DNA of 64,000 nucleotides, from contig NC_064839.1 in NCBI RefSeq assembly GCF_024166365.1, positions 34,484,378 through 34,548,377 on the forward strand, given 5' to 3'. The notes under the pieces are model-generated. The model did not search any database, was not told the DNA's origin, and saw only the letters and a program-made list of their open reading frames with translations. Source of the DNA: Elephas maximus indicus. Taxonomy: Eukaryota; Chordata; Mammalia; Proboscidea; Elephantidae. A program made the position numbers and the translations under genes. Position 1 is the stretch's first letter. Every line of letters starts with the position of its first letter. Positions 43,383-54,434 of this stretch are shown here, piece by piece.

Positions 43383-45194
43383 TAAGTTATTGTATTAGTT
43401 TATGCTTGCTTACTGTGTCGTAGTTTCTTGCTTTGTTTTGTTTTGGTATACCCCTATGGGTTGCTTGAGTGAGCTAGCTTGATTATTTTCACCTTTGGAG
43501 CTCTGACATCCTGTTCGCAGATGGCTAGATCTGTTACCAGGTATATCAGTCTAGGAGTCCATTCAGTTTTCTTGTATGAATTCAGCTCAGATTTTCAGGT
43601 AGCTGATCATCAGGTGTGTGGTACAGGCTCTGTCCTACAGTCTTAGAGGGGCAGGGGTGATTGGCGTATATACCAGGATCTGATTGCAGCAGGGGGTCAC
43701 GCTCTGAAGAAGGCAGGCGGCTGAGAACTGATCCCCATGTGTCTCTGAGGAAAGCGTGTCCCTGTTCCCTAGAGCATGCAGGTGGGTGGGTTCTGCAGAC
43801 GGACCATGGGCACCCAAAGTTTTTGGTTGCAAGGACTGGGGGATACCAGTTATCTTTGGACCCCTGTCGTGGGTGTCTGGGTGACCCTAGTGGAGCTACC
43901 AGTCCTTAGGTCCCTGATGTGGTTAGGTGAGGACCTTGTTTAATAGGCAAAGCAATGTTAAACATCAAACACCCATCTATCCATTGCACAGCTGAAATGG
44001 TTGGAGTCTGCCAACAAGGGCCTATTCTCCTGAGATAGGCCCACATAGGTCCATGCAGAAGGGAAAGGTGCTCAAAGTCCACGGATGGTTAATCCCTGGA
44101 CAGGAGCTGCTTCTGTCCTGAGCTTCCCCAGTTAGTGGAGGTAGCAAATTATCTTTTCGCTGAAATGCAAATTTTTTCCTTCCCCAAGTCTGGGAAGATG
44201 GCTCTAGGTGCTTAACAGTGCCTATCTCAGTCCCAGGGAATTCAGCCACTGAAGCCGGTTTGTGGGTGGTGGGGCATGTTAAAATATACGCAAGTACTTT
44301 TCTTTTGCCGAGACCACCGTTCTCCTCAGGTTCCAAAGGTGTGAGTAGGCTGTGTGGCAGGCTGCTTCTCTCTGAGGAAACTGTGGCCAAACGCTAGTAC
44401 CAGCCCACCTTCGCTGCTGCCTCTCCAGGAATGGTGCCTGAGGGCTCTGCGTGATGCAGGTCCGGAAACTCCTCTCCACTTATGAACTGTCTCTTCCTCC
44501 CCCTGCCCCTCAGTTCATTTTCTAAGCTTGCCTTTGAAGCTCAGGACTCCCAGCTTGTAACAAATATACTCATTTCACTTGTTTTTTCGGGTTTTTGTTG
44601 TAAAGAGGGCTTGCTTCAAGCGTCTGTCTATTCCACCATCTTGGCCCCGCCTCTCTGAGATGCCACCTTTATCGATATACGAAATTTCTATGTATACTTA
44701 GGTCCTTTTCTGGACTTCCTATTATTCCACTGGTCTTTTGGTTTATTTGTGCACCAGTAACAAATCAACGGCAGTGGGTAGTGGGTTTAACACACCCTTT
44801 TAATTATGGAAGCTTCATGTGTATTTTAGTGTCTGTAACAGCTAGCCCTCCTTCTTCTTTGTAGTTTTTTAGTATTTTCTGGCTTTTCTTGCGTGTTTGT
44901 TTTTGCAGATGAACTTCAGTGTCAGTTTGTCTAACTTCATAAATTAGCTTGCTTTTTTGAGATTACTTTGCATTTATAAATCAATTTAGAGAGAGCTGTT
45001 ACCTTTATAATGTTAAGTCATCCTATCCAAGAACAGCAGATATCTTATCATTTTATTCTAGTCAACTTTTTTGTCTCTCAGGAGTATTTTAAAATTTTAC
45101 TCATGGTGTTGTATGCTTCTCATTGTATTTATTTAATTTTCCTTGTTGCTGTTGTAAATGAGTTTTCTCTACCATTATGTCCTCTGTTTATCTT

Positions 45195-45405
45195 TTTAAT
45201 AACAGCTCTATTGAGATACAATTCAGATCCAATGCAGTTCACTCATTTAAGGTGTATTTTTAGTGTTTTTTTGGATATTTACAAAATTGTGTAAACATCG
45301 CCACAATCAATTTTAGAAAATTTTCCTCACCTCAAAAAGAAATGCAGTGCCCATTGACAGTCACTTTCCCGTTTCCTCCCATCCTCCTCTTTTTTGTTGT
45401 TTGTT
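45195..45405 (-). repeat. Ancient L1M 3' fragment
   Basis: Reads aataacagctctattgagat, caattcagatccaatgcagt and cactcatttaaggtgtattt, the start of an antisense L1M 3' end. Confidence 0.55.
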
Positions 45406-45679
45406 TTTAAAAGCTTTTTCCTCCATCTCTTTGTCCCAGGCTCATGTGCGTTTTCTTCTTTGGAACTCTGACTTCTACTTTTCCTGATCAATTAAAGTGA
45501 AGGAGTGAGAGAGAGATGTATTTTAAAAGGTGTTTCAGTTTATTAGGAAATATTTCAGAGTTAAAAAAGTGTTAAATACAGTATAACATGCCCATCTTAA
45601 CTTTTAAAAGGGAAGGAAATTAAAATGTATTCTTGCTAAATTTTAGTCATTGTTTTAGGTTGCTTGTCTTAAACTGGTC

Positions 45680-45815
45680 CTGTGTGTTAGGTGATACACT
45701 CTTGCCATTTTTATATAACAGAAAACTGAGGTTAAAGCAGGTTAAATAACCTGTCCAAGTTTGCACAGTTAGGGAATGGCAGAGCCAGGGTTTAAACCTA
45801 GGAAGTTTTGTTTTT
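45680..45815 (-). repeat. MIR SINE fragment
   Basis: Antisense MIR order: cagaaaactgaggttaaagc, ctgtccaagtttgcacagtt, ggcagagccagggtttaaac. Confidence 0.7.
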
Positions 45816-46499
45816 GCCGTTTTGATGCATGGAAACGCTGAAGTGAGTATATTTACTAACCACAGAGCATCTTAAAAGTTCCAGAGTATAGGACTTAAGG
45901 CGATTGTTAAATTAAAGGACTCTGGATAATGACAGCAACACCAGGAGCCTAAAGAGGTGTGCATTATTTTTCAGGGGTACTGGCTTTTGGGTTAATGTAA
46001 TGAAACAGTGTGACCTGAGAAGAGGCTAAAGGTTTGTGCTTCTCTCTGTTGAATGTACGAACAGTTTTGTCTTTGGCCTCCCAATAATGATCTCCTTGGA
46101 AAAAGTGAAGATGTTCAACCAGAACGTTGCACTAGGGCTTAGTACGTTTTATTTCTGCCTCTGCGAAAACAGTAATCAGTTCCCAAAAGTGAAGTTGCAA
46201 AATACCCTTATTGCTGCAGTCACTCTCAGTAGGTAATCTGGCAGAGCTTTAGTGTTAAATACTCCAGCATCAGATGAATTTTAAAAGTTCTTCCTTACAC
46301 AGATCGCTTTAATGATCAATCGTAAGTTAAAGTCCCTGATGGTGTTATTTCTAGTTGAGGTAAAAGGTCATACGAGATCCTGTGGCCTTTGTAACCCGGT
46401 CTGATATGATCAAAGATATAAATTCTTGATAGCATGACTACTGAGGAGAAGAGTTGTCACTGTTAATCATAAAATTTCCCTTAAAGAAAAAGGAAGTTC

Positions 46500-46600
46500 T
46501 AAATTTAAGAAAACTGAAGCCTAGAAAGGTTAAATGACGTGACTCAAGATTTCACAGTTAATGGCAGAGGTAGACTAAATTGTATGTCTCCTGAGTTTGA
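46500..46600 (-). repeat. MIR SINE fragment
   Basis: gaaaactgaagcctagaaag, then gacgtgactcaagatttcac and ggcagaggtag follow the antisense MIR order, more diverged than the copy at 45680. Confidence 0.55.
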
Positions 46601-46730
46601 CCCTATAATTCTTTTCATTTACAAACTTAGTGTGTATATATAACTAAATAGCCTTTTAAAGACTGTATTTTATTTTTTATTCTGCTTTAACCTGCCAGGC
46701 CCCCAGATGAGGCTGAATTTAAGTAACTAT

Positions 46731-46936
46731 AAACCAAAACCCATTGTCATCGAGTGGAATCCAACTCATAGTGACGCTATAGGACAGAGTAGAACTGCCC
46801 CACAAGGTTTCCAAGGCTGTAATCTTTGCAGAAGCAGACTGCCACCTCTTTGTCCTGTGGAGCAACTGGTGGGCTCAAACTGTTGACCTTTCGGTTAGCA
46901 GTCAAGCGCTTTAACCACGGAGCCACCGGGCTTCTG
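46731..46936 (-). repeat. AfroSINE (long form)
   Basis: Antisense copy from aaaccaaaacccattgtcat through gcagaagcagactgccacct to ggagccaccgggcttc. It is the last SINE before exon 2, ending about 385 bp upstream of the acceptor. Confidence 0.88.
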
Positions 46937-47321
46937 GCATATGATTATATCATTCTGTAATTCTATGGACATTTTCTGAATTATGGATATGATTCTTTTA
47001 GAAAACATTTGTTTTCAGATTATAATATTTTCTGATTAATATTTTAGAAAATGTACAAAGAAAAGGAGAAAAATAACTACGTATGTAATTACATATATAA
47101 ATATGTAATAATTATAGATATATTGGCAGAAATAGACAGCTACACTTTAAAAAACACCAACTCTTCAGTAGAGCTGATGATGTGCATTTTGTGTATCCCA
47201 CATTTTTCTTTCAGGATTATTTTAATAATACTGCTTTCTCATCTAGGAATTTAGACATCTAAGTTTTCTAATTTCTTACTTTGTTGTGTTTTTTGGTTGT
47301 TTTTTTTCTTTCTCCCTATAG
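46937..47321 (+). other. NFATC3: End of NFATC3 intron 1
   Basis: AT-rich sequence leading to a strong pyrimidine tract (ttttttttctttctccctat) and the acceptor at 47320-47321. No repeat is recognisable. Confidence 0.7.
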
Positions 47322-48456
47322 ATCTTGAGCCAGATGATCGTGCATCCATTTACATCTTTAATGTAGATCCACCTCCATCTGCTTTAAACTTGCCACATTG
47401 CTTACCACATCATGGATTACCGTCTCACTCTTCTGTTTTGTCACCATCGTTTCAGCTCCAAGGTCACAAAAACTATGAAGGAATTTCTGAGGTTCCTGAA
47501 TCTAAATATAGCCCATTAGGTGGTCCCAAGCCCTTTGAATGTCCAAGTATTCAAATTACATCCATCTCTCCTAACTGTCATCAAGAAATAGATGCTCCTG
47601 AAGATGACCTACACATAAATGACTCAGAAAGGGAATATTTGGAAAGGCCTTCTAGAGATCATCTCTATCTTCCTCTTGAGCCATCCTACCGGGAGTCTTC
47701 TCTTAGTCCTAGTCCTGCCAGCAGCATCTCTTCTAGGAGCTGGTTCTCAGATGCATCTTCTTGTGAGTCCCTTTCACACATTTATGATGATGTGGACTCG
47801 GAGTTGAACGAAGCTGCTGCCCGATTTACTCTTGGATCCCCTCTGACTTCTCCTGGTGGCTCTCCAGGAGGCTGCCCTGGAGAAGAATCTTGGCATCAAC
47901 AGTATGGAGTTGGACACTCCTTGTCACCCAGGCAGTCTCCTTGCCATTCTCCCAGATCTAGTATCACTGATGAGAATTGGCTGAGCCCCAGGCCAGCCTC
48001 AGGACCCTCATCGAGGCCTACTTCCCCCTGTGGGAAACGGCGGCACTCCAGTGCTGAGGTTTGTTACGCTGGCTCCCTCTCACCCCATCACTCACCAGTT
48101 GTTTCTCCTGGTCACTCCCCCAGGGGAAGTGTAACAGAAGATACCTGGCTCAATGCTTCTGTCCATGGCGGACCAGGCCTTGGCCCTACACTTTTTCCAT
48201 TTCAGTACTGTTTAGAGACTGATATCCCTCTGAAAACAAGGAAGACTTCTGAAGATCAAGCTGCCATACTACCAGGAAAATTAGAGCTCTGTTCAGATGA
48301 CCAAGGGAATTTATCACCATCCCGGGAGACTTCAATAGATGATGGCCTTGGATCTCAGTACCCTTTAAAGAAAGATTTATCTGGTGACCAATTTCTTTCA
48401 GTTCCTTCACCTTTTACCTGGAGCAAACCTAAGCCTGGCCACACCCCTATATTTCG
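47322..48456 (+). CDS. NFATC3: NFATC3 exon 2, calcineurin-regulatory domain (residues 35-413)
   Basis: This 1135-nt exon encodes most of the regulatory domain of the transcription factor NFATC3. The calcineurin docking motif PSIQIT is at residues 109-114 (47543-47560). The serine-rich region follows at about 160-208 ([20 protein letters not shown]). SP repeats lie at about 236-259 and 288-311 ([33 protein letters not shown]), with the nuclear localisation signal CGKRRHSS between them (KRR 273-275). A second calcineurin-binding LxVP site, LSVP, is at about 393-396. Calcineurin dephosphorylates the serines and exposes the NLS. The exon ends in a split Arg codon (cg|c), donor gtgagt. All motifs are intact. 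Confidence 0.98.
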
Positions 48457-49824
48457 GTGAGTTGATAGAAATGGCTGCTGGTCATTTTTCATGGTTATGG
48501 ATTATTAGTAACATGTAACTGCATTGTCTCTACATAATATATAATGGCTTGACCATTTCTCCTCTTCCTCCCTCACCCCCCCACCTTTTTTTTTTTTTTT
48601 TTTTGATGACAGTTTTTTCCAGAGAAGTAACTGTCGTGTTTATTTTACTTTGGATCTTAGAAGTGTCTTTAGGTAATCTAAAGCTGTAATTTTAAAAGTA
48701 TATAGGTAAGGAATTACAGTTAATAACAAATTACATTTTTAAGAATCCCTGGATGGAATTTTTTTTTATCTAGAAAAGCTGTAAAAGGTTGATTATGGTA
48801 TGAATTAAATTACTAATAAAAGTAATTTGGGAATAGGCGTTTTGTACTTTTAAGAGCTAGGCATACAAAGGAAGTTTGCCTTGTCATATTTGTGGTAAGT
48901 GTTTTTTTCCTTTTTTTGATCTTACAAGTTTATAATTTTTTGTTGTAGAGGAATTTTCAAATTTTATATATTCAAATTTATCTCTTCATTATCGCTGTTG
49001 GATTTTGTGTCGTATTTGAAAGCTTTATCCCACACTGTAAAATAAATTAAAAATCAAACTTTTATTGGGCTTTTAGTAAGTGTATTTTTTTTAGTCTTGG
49101 GTGCAGCTAAAATTTATTTTGGTGTAAAGAGTGAAGAATAGCATATGACCTTTTTTTCCAGATGGCTCATCAGTTGTCACAGTACCTTTTGTAGAATCAA
49201 GCTAGTCTATAATTTGATTAGAAAAGGCAACTTTTATGAAATATTAAATTCTCACGTGGAGTTGGGTCTGTTTATAGGCTTTTTATACTTTCTCGTTGAA
49301 ATGAGTGTCTGTTTTTGGATCCTGATCCTTAGAAAACTGGTTTGTGGAATTGTGGTATTGAAGACACCTTTGAGCCCATCTCTCTGCTTCTGAAAATTAT
49401 GTTAAATTCTCTAGGAGTTTGCTTTAGCCTGCAGAGCTAGCTTAGAGTTGATGAAGTTTGTTGTTTCAAACTAATGAAAATTAATACCTTCACAGTAGGA
49501 AGACTTAAAGCTAGGCTAAGGACATGAAAGGAAGCATTGAAATAATTTTAAAAATTTACATTAGGGAAGATAGCATTTCAGAGGTAGAAGGGGCCTTAAA
49601 AGTCCCATTTTACCAATCGCTAAGAAGATGTTGCTTTTTTATACAGATCATTCTAGCTTTGGGCCCGTTAATATTTGATCTATAGACAAGAGTTGTCTCT
49701 CTTCTAATTAGGTATTTTCAGCGTTACTATGACTGAATCAATCTTTAGACCTCTAAGATCTTTAAATTATCTTATTGATCCAAATAAATAAAAAACTAAC
49801 ATTTAGTGAAGCTGCAGTGATAGG

Positions 49825-50027
49825 AACGAGCCCTGGTGGTGCAGTGGTTAAAGTGCTTGGCTGTTAACTGAAAGGTCAGTGGTTTGAACCCACCAGGGAC
49901 TCCGTGGGAGAAAAATGTAGTAGTCTGCTCCCATAAAGATTACAGCCTTGGAAACCCTATAGGGAAGTTCTGCTCAGTCCTTTAGGGTTGCTGTGAGTTG
50001 GCATCAACTTGACTCCAATGGGTTTGG
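49825..50027 (+). repeat. AfroSINE (long form) with target-site duplication
   Basis: From acgagccctggtggtgcagt through agaaaaatgtagtagtctgc to cttgactccaatgggtttgg. The exact repeat gcagtgatagg flanks it at 49814-49824 and 50028-50038. Confidence 0.92.
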
Positions 50028-50479
50028 GCAGTGATAGGCTTTGTATTTTTTTAAGCCATGTATGTACTGAAGTTAAATTTGTACCTCAAACTGCAATACA
50101 TTGGTGACTATAAGCAATACTTTAGAGAGATGGGGAAAAGAGCAGTAGGGAGGAAGTGGGAAAAATAATATGCACAATAGATTCACTTTCACAAATAAAC
50201 ATCAGAGAGGGAGACATACACTGAGGCACAGAATCAGATGCTTGAAGAGATACTGATATACATACCCAGAGACATGCATCTTTGCTTTAAAGAAATCAAA
50301 TTATTCTTTTGGTTGTTTTTGCAGTTATGTGCACATAGTTCAGAAGCAGTCATGGTTTTACAAAATGTTAAAATTTATCGTTTTAAAAAAATACTAGGAA
50401 CAAAAAAATGGATTAGATGGATTTTATTCATCAGACTAAAGAATTACTTCTTTAGCACCTGCTTTATCTGGTGGTGGTG

Positions 50480-50668
50480 GTGCTGTGTACCGTCAAGTCG
50501 ATTCCGACTCATAGTGACCCTATATGACAGAGTGTAACTGCCCCATAGGGTTTCCTAGGCTGTAATCTTTACTGGAGCACATCAATAGGTCTTTTCTCTT
50601 GTAGAGCAACTACTGAGTTCTAACCTCAGACCTTTCAGTTAGCAGCTGAATGCACCAGGGCTCCTTAT
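50480..50668 (-). repeat. AfroSINE (long form)
   Basis: Antisense copy from gtgtaccgtcaagtcgattc to gctgaatgcaccagggctcc; a small part of the head is missing. Confidence 0.88.
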
Positions 50669-50707
50669 CCAATGTTACAACTAGTTAAATAAAGTTTTAT
50701 TTTGGAT

Positions 50708-50760
50708 TAAACCCGAACGCATTGCTGTTGAGTTGATTCCAACTCATAGTGACCCTATAC
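50708..50760 (-). repeat. AfroSINE 3'-tail fragment near exon 3
   Basis: Only the antisense tail (attgctgttgagttgattcc, aactcatagtgaccctata) is present. It ends about 115 nt upstream of the exon 3 acceptor. Confidence 0.8.
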
Positions 50761-50875
50761 TTTGCTTCAAAAATCACAGGAAGAAATATTGGTACAGGTA
50801 TTATTAGCGAAGAGTCGATTCATTACTTGACAATAATAGCATGGTGAAATTCACCTTTGTGTGTTTTGTTTATAG

Positions 50876-51038
50876 CACATCTTCATTGCCTCCACTAGAC
50901 TGGCCTTTACCAACACATTTTGGACAATGTGAACTGAAAATAGAAGTGCAACCTAAAACTCATCATCGAGCCCATTATGAAACTGAAGGTAGCCGAGGGG
51001 CAGTAAAAGCATCTACTGGGGGACACCCTGTTGTGAAG
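50876..51038 (+). CDS. NFATC3: NFATC3 exon 3, start of Rel-homology region (residues 413-467)
   Basis: The exon completes Arg-413 and reads [20 protein letters not shown], then [20 protein letters not shown] and [14 protein letters not shown]. It contains the start of the Rel-homology DNA-binding region, including the DNA-recognition loop [11 protein letters not shown] at residues 444-454, which contacts GGAAA in NFAT proteins. It is 163 nt long, ends in phase 0, and has donor gtatga at 51039. No substitution is seen in the recognition loop. Confidence 0.98.
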
Positions 51039-51840
51039 GTATGAGGCTTTGGGGCCCTGTTTTACAGATGTCATATACCTATTAATGATAAAAGAGTATT
51101 CAGTAGGAACTACCGAGCCCAAAGAGAGAAAACTCAAAACTAGAATGCCTGTGTTGAAGCTTTGTATGCCTGTTGATACAACAGGACTTCTGCATTGAGC
51201 TCTCTCTGCTAGGCTATAAGATTTTTTTTTTCCTAGACTGGCTCTTCAGCTGAGGAAAGAAGGTTGCAGTCATCAAAGAGTTGTCTTTATTTAAAATAAA
51301 AATAATGGCCATATTGTGTTTACAAATATAATACATGCTCGTTTAAGATTCAAGTAATACAGAAAAGTAGAAAGGATAAAACAATAAATTACCCAAAATC
51401 TAACCTCTTCAAAATAAACAGTGTTAATATTTTACTAACATTATTCTAGGTAACTCTCTATGCGTGTATTTAGTAGAAGAATGGATGGGTGGCTAGGAAA
51501 ACGAATGCATTTTTTAAGGATGGAATTACACTGAACATTTTGTAATTAGTGTTTTTATTTGAATTTATTAGAAAAACAGGAAATTATAAAAATTACATAA
51601 TATTTGATGCATATGAAATATATTTATATTTAAGTTTTGAAGCATAAGAGTTAAATATTGACTTTATTTTACTTGAATGGAACGTAAAAAAAAGAAACTG
51701 AAGTAAAATTAAAAACTGCTGAATCTTAGATACTGTTCTTCACTCTAAGAGTTCTAAAAAGTGCTGGTAGGCAACATGATACCTAAATTGCTAAATTTAG
51801 TGCTCAATTCAGTAGGTTTGTGTTGCTGATAATTATAAAA

Positions 51841-51975
51841 ATTTACTTGTAATGCTTTATAATTTATAAAATGTTTTCTCAGAGTTTACAATTAATCTTC
51901 ACAATTTATAATTTACTTGTAATGCTTTATAATTTATAAAATGTTTTCTCAGAGTTTATAAATAATCTTCACACA
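51841..51975 (+). repeat. 70-bp tandem duplication
   Basis: The unit starting atttacttgtaatgctttat at 51841 repeats at 51911 with a period of 70 bp and two mismatches near its end (tttacaattaatc versus tttataaataatc). Confidence 0.9.
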
Positions 51976-52110
51976 AGGTCTTTGAAAATGGCAAAACAGG
52001 TACATTTTACAGATGACCTAAGATCACACATGATGTAATTGGCAGAAAGATTTTACAAACCTAAGTCTTCTGACTCTGCTGCTTCTCTGCACTGTACCAT
52101 CTTGCCTCGT
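51960..52110 (-). repeat. MIR SINE fragment
   Basis: Antisense MIR order: attttacagatgacctaaga, tcacacatgatgtaattggc, aacctaagtcttctgactct. Confidence 0.65.
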
Positions 52111-52434
52111 AAACATTGCAGATATCTTATAGTTTCGTAATGTTTTTCATTTTATAAAGTATTTCCACATTATCGTATTTAATTGTCAGAATAGGCATTT
52201 CTAGAAACCCTGGTCTTTACTTTGACTTTGAAGTCAAGTACTCTTTCTACTCTCTATAGCCCCTGATAAAAATCTTAGGCTTTGTTTACCATTATTGTAA
52301 TTCAGGGTTTCCTCAGGTAGAGTAATCATGGTAGGCTAACTAGTATAATAAATAATCCCCTAATCTCAGTGGTTTAAGACAAAGTTTATTTTTCACTTTC
52401 CTTCGGTTTGTCACTCAGGAATACAAGGTCTAAC

Positions 52435-53226
52435 ACACAATACAGGGGAAATCAGCATAACTGGACTAAACCAAAAGCTAAGAAATTTCCTGAACACAGC
52501 CAAACACTGAGGGACAGAGCAGCAGGCGTGGGGGTCTGTGAACCATGGTTTCAGGGGACATCTAGGTCAACTGGCATAGGATAGTTTATAAAGAAGATGT
52601 TCTACATCTTGCTTTGGTGAGTAGCATCTAGGGTTTTAAAAGCTTCTGAGTGGCCGTCTAAGATACTCCACTGGTCTTACCCTATCTGGAGCAAGGGAGA
52701 ATGAAGAAAAACAAAGATACAAGAGAAAGATTAGTCCAAAGGACTAATGGGCCATAACTACCACAGCCTCCACCAGACTGAGTCCAGCACAACTAGATGG
52801 TGCCCGGCTAGTACCACTGACTTCTCTGACAGGGATCACAATAGAGGGTCCTGGACAGAGCTGGAGAAAAATGTAGAACAAGACCCTAGCTCACAAAAAA
52901 AAAAATCAGACTTGGTGGTCTTGACAGAGACTGGAGAAACCCTGAGAGTATGGCCCCGAGACATGCTTTTAACTCGGTACTGAAGTCAATCCTGAGGTTC
53001 ACCCTCCAGCCCAAGATTAGACAGGCTCATAAAACAAAATGAAACTAAATGGGCACACCAGCCCAGGGGCAAGGATGAGAAGGCAGGAGGGATAGGAAAG
53101 CTCGCAATGGGGAAAGAACCCAAATTCGAAAAGGGGAGAGTGTTGACATGTGGGGTTGACAGCCAATGTCACAAAACAATTTGTGTATTGATTGTTTAAT
53201 GAAAGACTAATTTGCTCTGTAAACCT
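52435..53226 (+). repeat. L1 3' UTR (5'-truncated insertion)
   Basis: Plus-orientation L1 3' UTR, the reverse complement of the series at 30615-31310. It includes ctagatggtgcccggctagt, ggagaaaccctgagagtatg, gaaaggggagagtgttgaca-like sequence and ttgctctgtaaacctttg at its end, but no clean A-tail, because an LTR-like fragment follows directly. Confidence 0.75.
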
Positions 53227-53405
53227 TTGTCATGAATTGAATCGTGTCCCCTAAAAGTATCTGTCAACTTGGCTGGGCCATGATTCCCAGGATTGTATGA
53301 TTGTCTACCATTTTGTCATCTGCTGTGATTTTCCTATGTGTTGTAAATCTTACCTCTGTGATGTTATGAGATGGGATAAGTGGCAGTTATGTTAATGAGA
53401 CAGGA
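53227..53405 (+). repeat. LTR-like fragment between two L1 tails
   Basis: Begins tgtcatgaattgaatcgtgt (the TG at 53226-53230 region) and reads cccctaaaagtatctgtcaa, cttggctgggccatgattcc. The opening resembles the TGTTATGaATTGAATTGTGTCC start of MaLR-type LTRs. It is truncated and non-coding. Confidence 0.45.
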
Positions 53406-53590
53406 AGGGGTAGAAAATCAGGACAAAAGGAAATGGGGAACCCAGGGCAGAAATGGGGAGAGTGCTAACACTTTGTGGGGAATGCAGCCAATGTCATGGA
53501 ACACTTTATGTACAAACTTATCAAATGGGAAACTAATTTGCTCCATAAACTTTCACCTAAAGCACAATAAAAATTAAAAAAAAAAATACA
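53406..53590 (+). repeat. L1 3' tail, second copy
   Basis: Reads aatggggagagtgctaacac, caatgtcatggaacacttta and ccataaactttcacctaaag, with an AATAAA-containing A-rich end at 53563-53587. Confidence 0.75.
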
Positions 53591-53964
53591 AGTTCTGTCT
53601 ATCTTATGATGTTACCTTCAACAGGTAGCCTCCATGGTCTCTGGGAAATAGGAAGAAAGTATAGGGAAGGCACATAGGATACTTAACTATATCAGCCTGT
53701 AAATTACTGCTGATTATAACCACTCACAGTCCTTTTGCCAGAAACAGTCACATGAACAGTTGCATAGCCCTACTTATACTCAAGGGGACTAGGAAAAGCA
53801 GTCTGTGGCTGGGCAGCCTTTCCTTAGCAATAACCTATATGCTATTCTATAAGATAGGATACAACTCTTTATATAAATCTTTGGTGGTTACCTTGCCTTC
53901 TCTGCCACATCCCCTGCGCAGCGGTGGTCTCTGATTAGATTTAGGAATTAATAATGGTTAAAGT

Positions 53965-54060
53965 GACTAATAGGGGCTCTGGAGCCAGATTGCTTGAGTT
54001 TGAATCCTGGGGTTTACCATATCTTTAGCCAAGTAACTTAACCTTTCTAAACCTTTTATT
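53965..54060 (+). repeat. MIR SINE fragment
   Basis: ggggctctggagccagattg, cttgagtttgaatcctgggg and gccaagtaacttaacctttc match the MIR head in order. Confidence 0.75.
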
Positions 54061-54261
54061 GAATTATTCATTTCTTAATTTATTCACCTGTGCATTGATT
54101 CATTCAATAAATAGTTTCTGATTGCTCACTATGTTACAGACAATATTGTAGGTGCTAGGGATCCAAAAATATATAAGACAGACAAGGTCCCTGTTAAATT
54201 ATAGTGAGAAGAGACAGTGAGCAAGTAAACAAATAATAACGTAGAATGTATTAAGTGCTGT

Positions 54262-54434
54262 GGAAACCCTGGTGGCGTGGTGGTTAAGTGCTACAGCTGC
54301 TAACCAAAGGGTTGGCAGCTCGAATCCGCCAGGTGCTCCTTGTAAACTCTATGGGGCAGTTCTACTCTGCCGTATAGGGTTGCTATGAGTTGGAATCGAC
54401 TCGACGGCACTGGGTTTGGTTTTTGGTTTGGTTT
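54262..54434 (+). repeat. AfroSINE (short form) with target-site duplication
   Basis: Near-consensus copy from ggaaaccctggtggcgtggt to tttggtttttggtttggttt, with B-box-like cagctcgaatccgcc. The exact repeat attaagtgctgt flanks it at 54250-54261 and 54435-54446. Confidence 0.95.

Larger units (their letters stand above)
35466..44655 (-). mobile_element. Structurally full-length L1 LINE, coding-dead
   Basis: Minus-strand L1 with direct repeats tgagatgccacc at 35453-35464 and 44656-44667. The 5' end at about 44620-44655 is, in sense, the classic ggccaagatggtgga followed by atagacag, so the 5' end is intact. In sense order: 5' UTR about 44655-43390; ORF1 about 43382-42371; ORF2 about 42270-37130; 3' UTR about 37130-35490; short A-rich tail. 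Removing the inserts at 38366-39890 and 40197-40361 leaves about 7.5 kb. Frameshifts and stops break both ORFs. Confidence 0.85.
33290..45190 (-). mobile_element. Old L1 host copy holding a nested stack
   Basis: An old minus-strand L1 is readable in pieces at 33290-33908, 34064-34152, 34940-35195, 35393-35452 and 44668-45190. Joined, they follow the usual antisense ORF2 order (attccattgtatgaatgtac; ttcctttattacctctggat; ttaggtccgtaatccatttg; tcccagcaccatttatta; tattattccactggtctttt; taatgttaagtcatcctatc). Everything between these pieces inserted later. It has no coding capacity. Confidence 0.65.
9612..47321 (+). other. NFATC3: NFATC3 intron 1 (37.7 kb)
   Basis: The intron runs from donor gtgggt to acceptor ctatag. 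It is AT-rich and heavily colonised by repeats, listed separately. The first 1.8 kb (9612-11449) shows no clear repeat apart from possible ancient remnants near 10695-10920. Other stretches without anything recognisable are 12090-12685, 12880-14000, 14925-17190 (apart from a short L1 3'-like scrap near 15045-15100), 17830-18720, 19630-20140, 25000-25385, 27510-27960, 29925-30590 and 46000-46500. No additional exon is evident. Confidence 0.9.
48457..50875 (+). other. NFATC3: NFATC3 intron 2
   Basis: From donor gtgagt to acceptor tatag. It contains a T-run near 48588-48604 and SINEs at 49825, 50480 and 50708. The stretches 48605-49810 and 50040-50475 show nothing recognisable apart from a possible MIR trace near 49560-49620. 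Confidence 0.9.

Noticed and set aside
47297..47321. A methionine just upstream of exon 2 that would extend its open frame (MFFFFLPI)
   Set aside because: It lies in the polypyrimidine tract of the intron. The exon 1 donor and exon 2 acceptor join in phase and give the family N-terminus.
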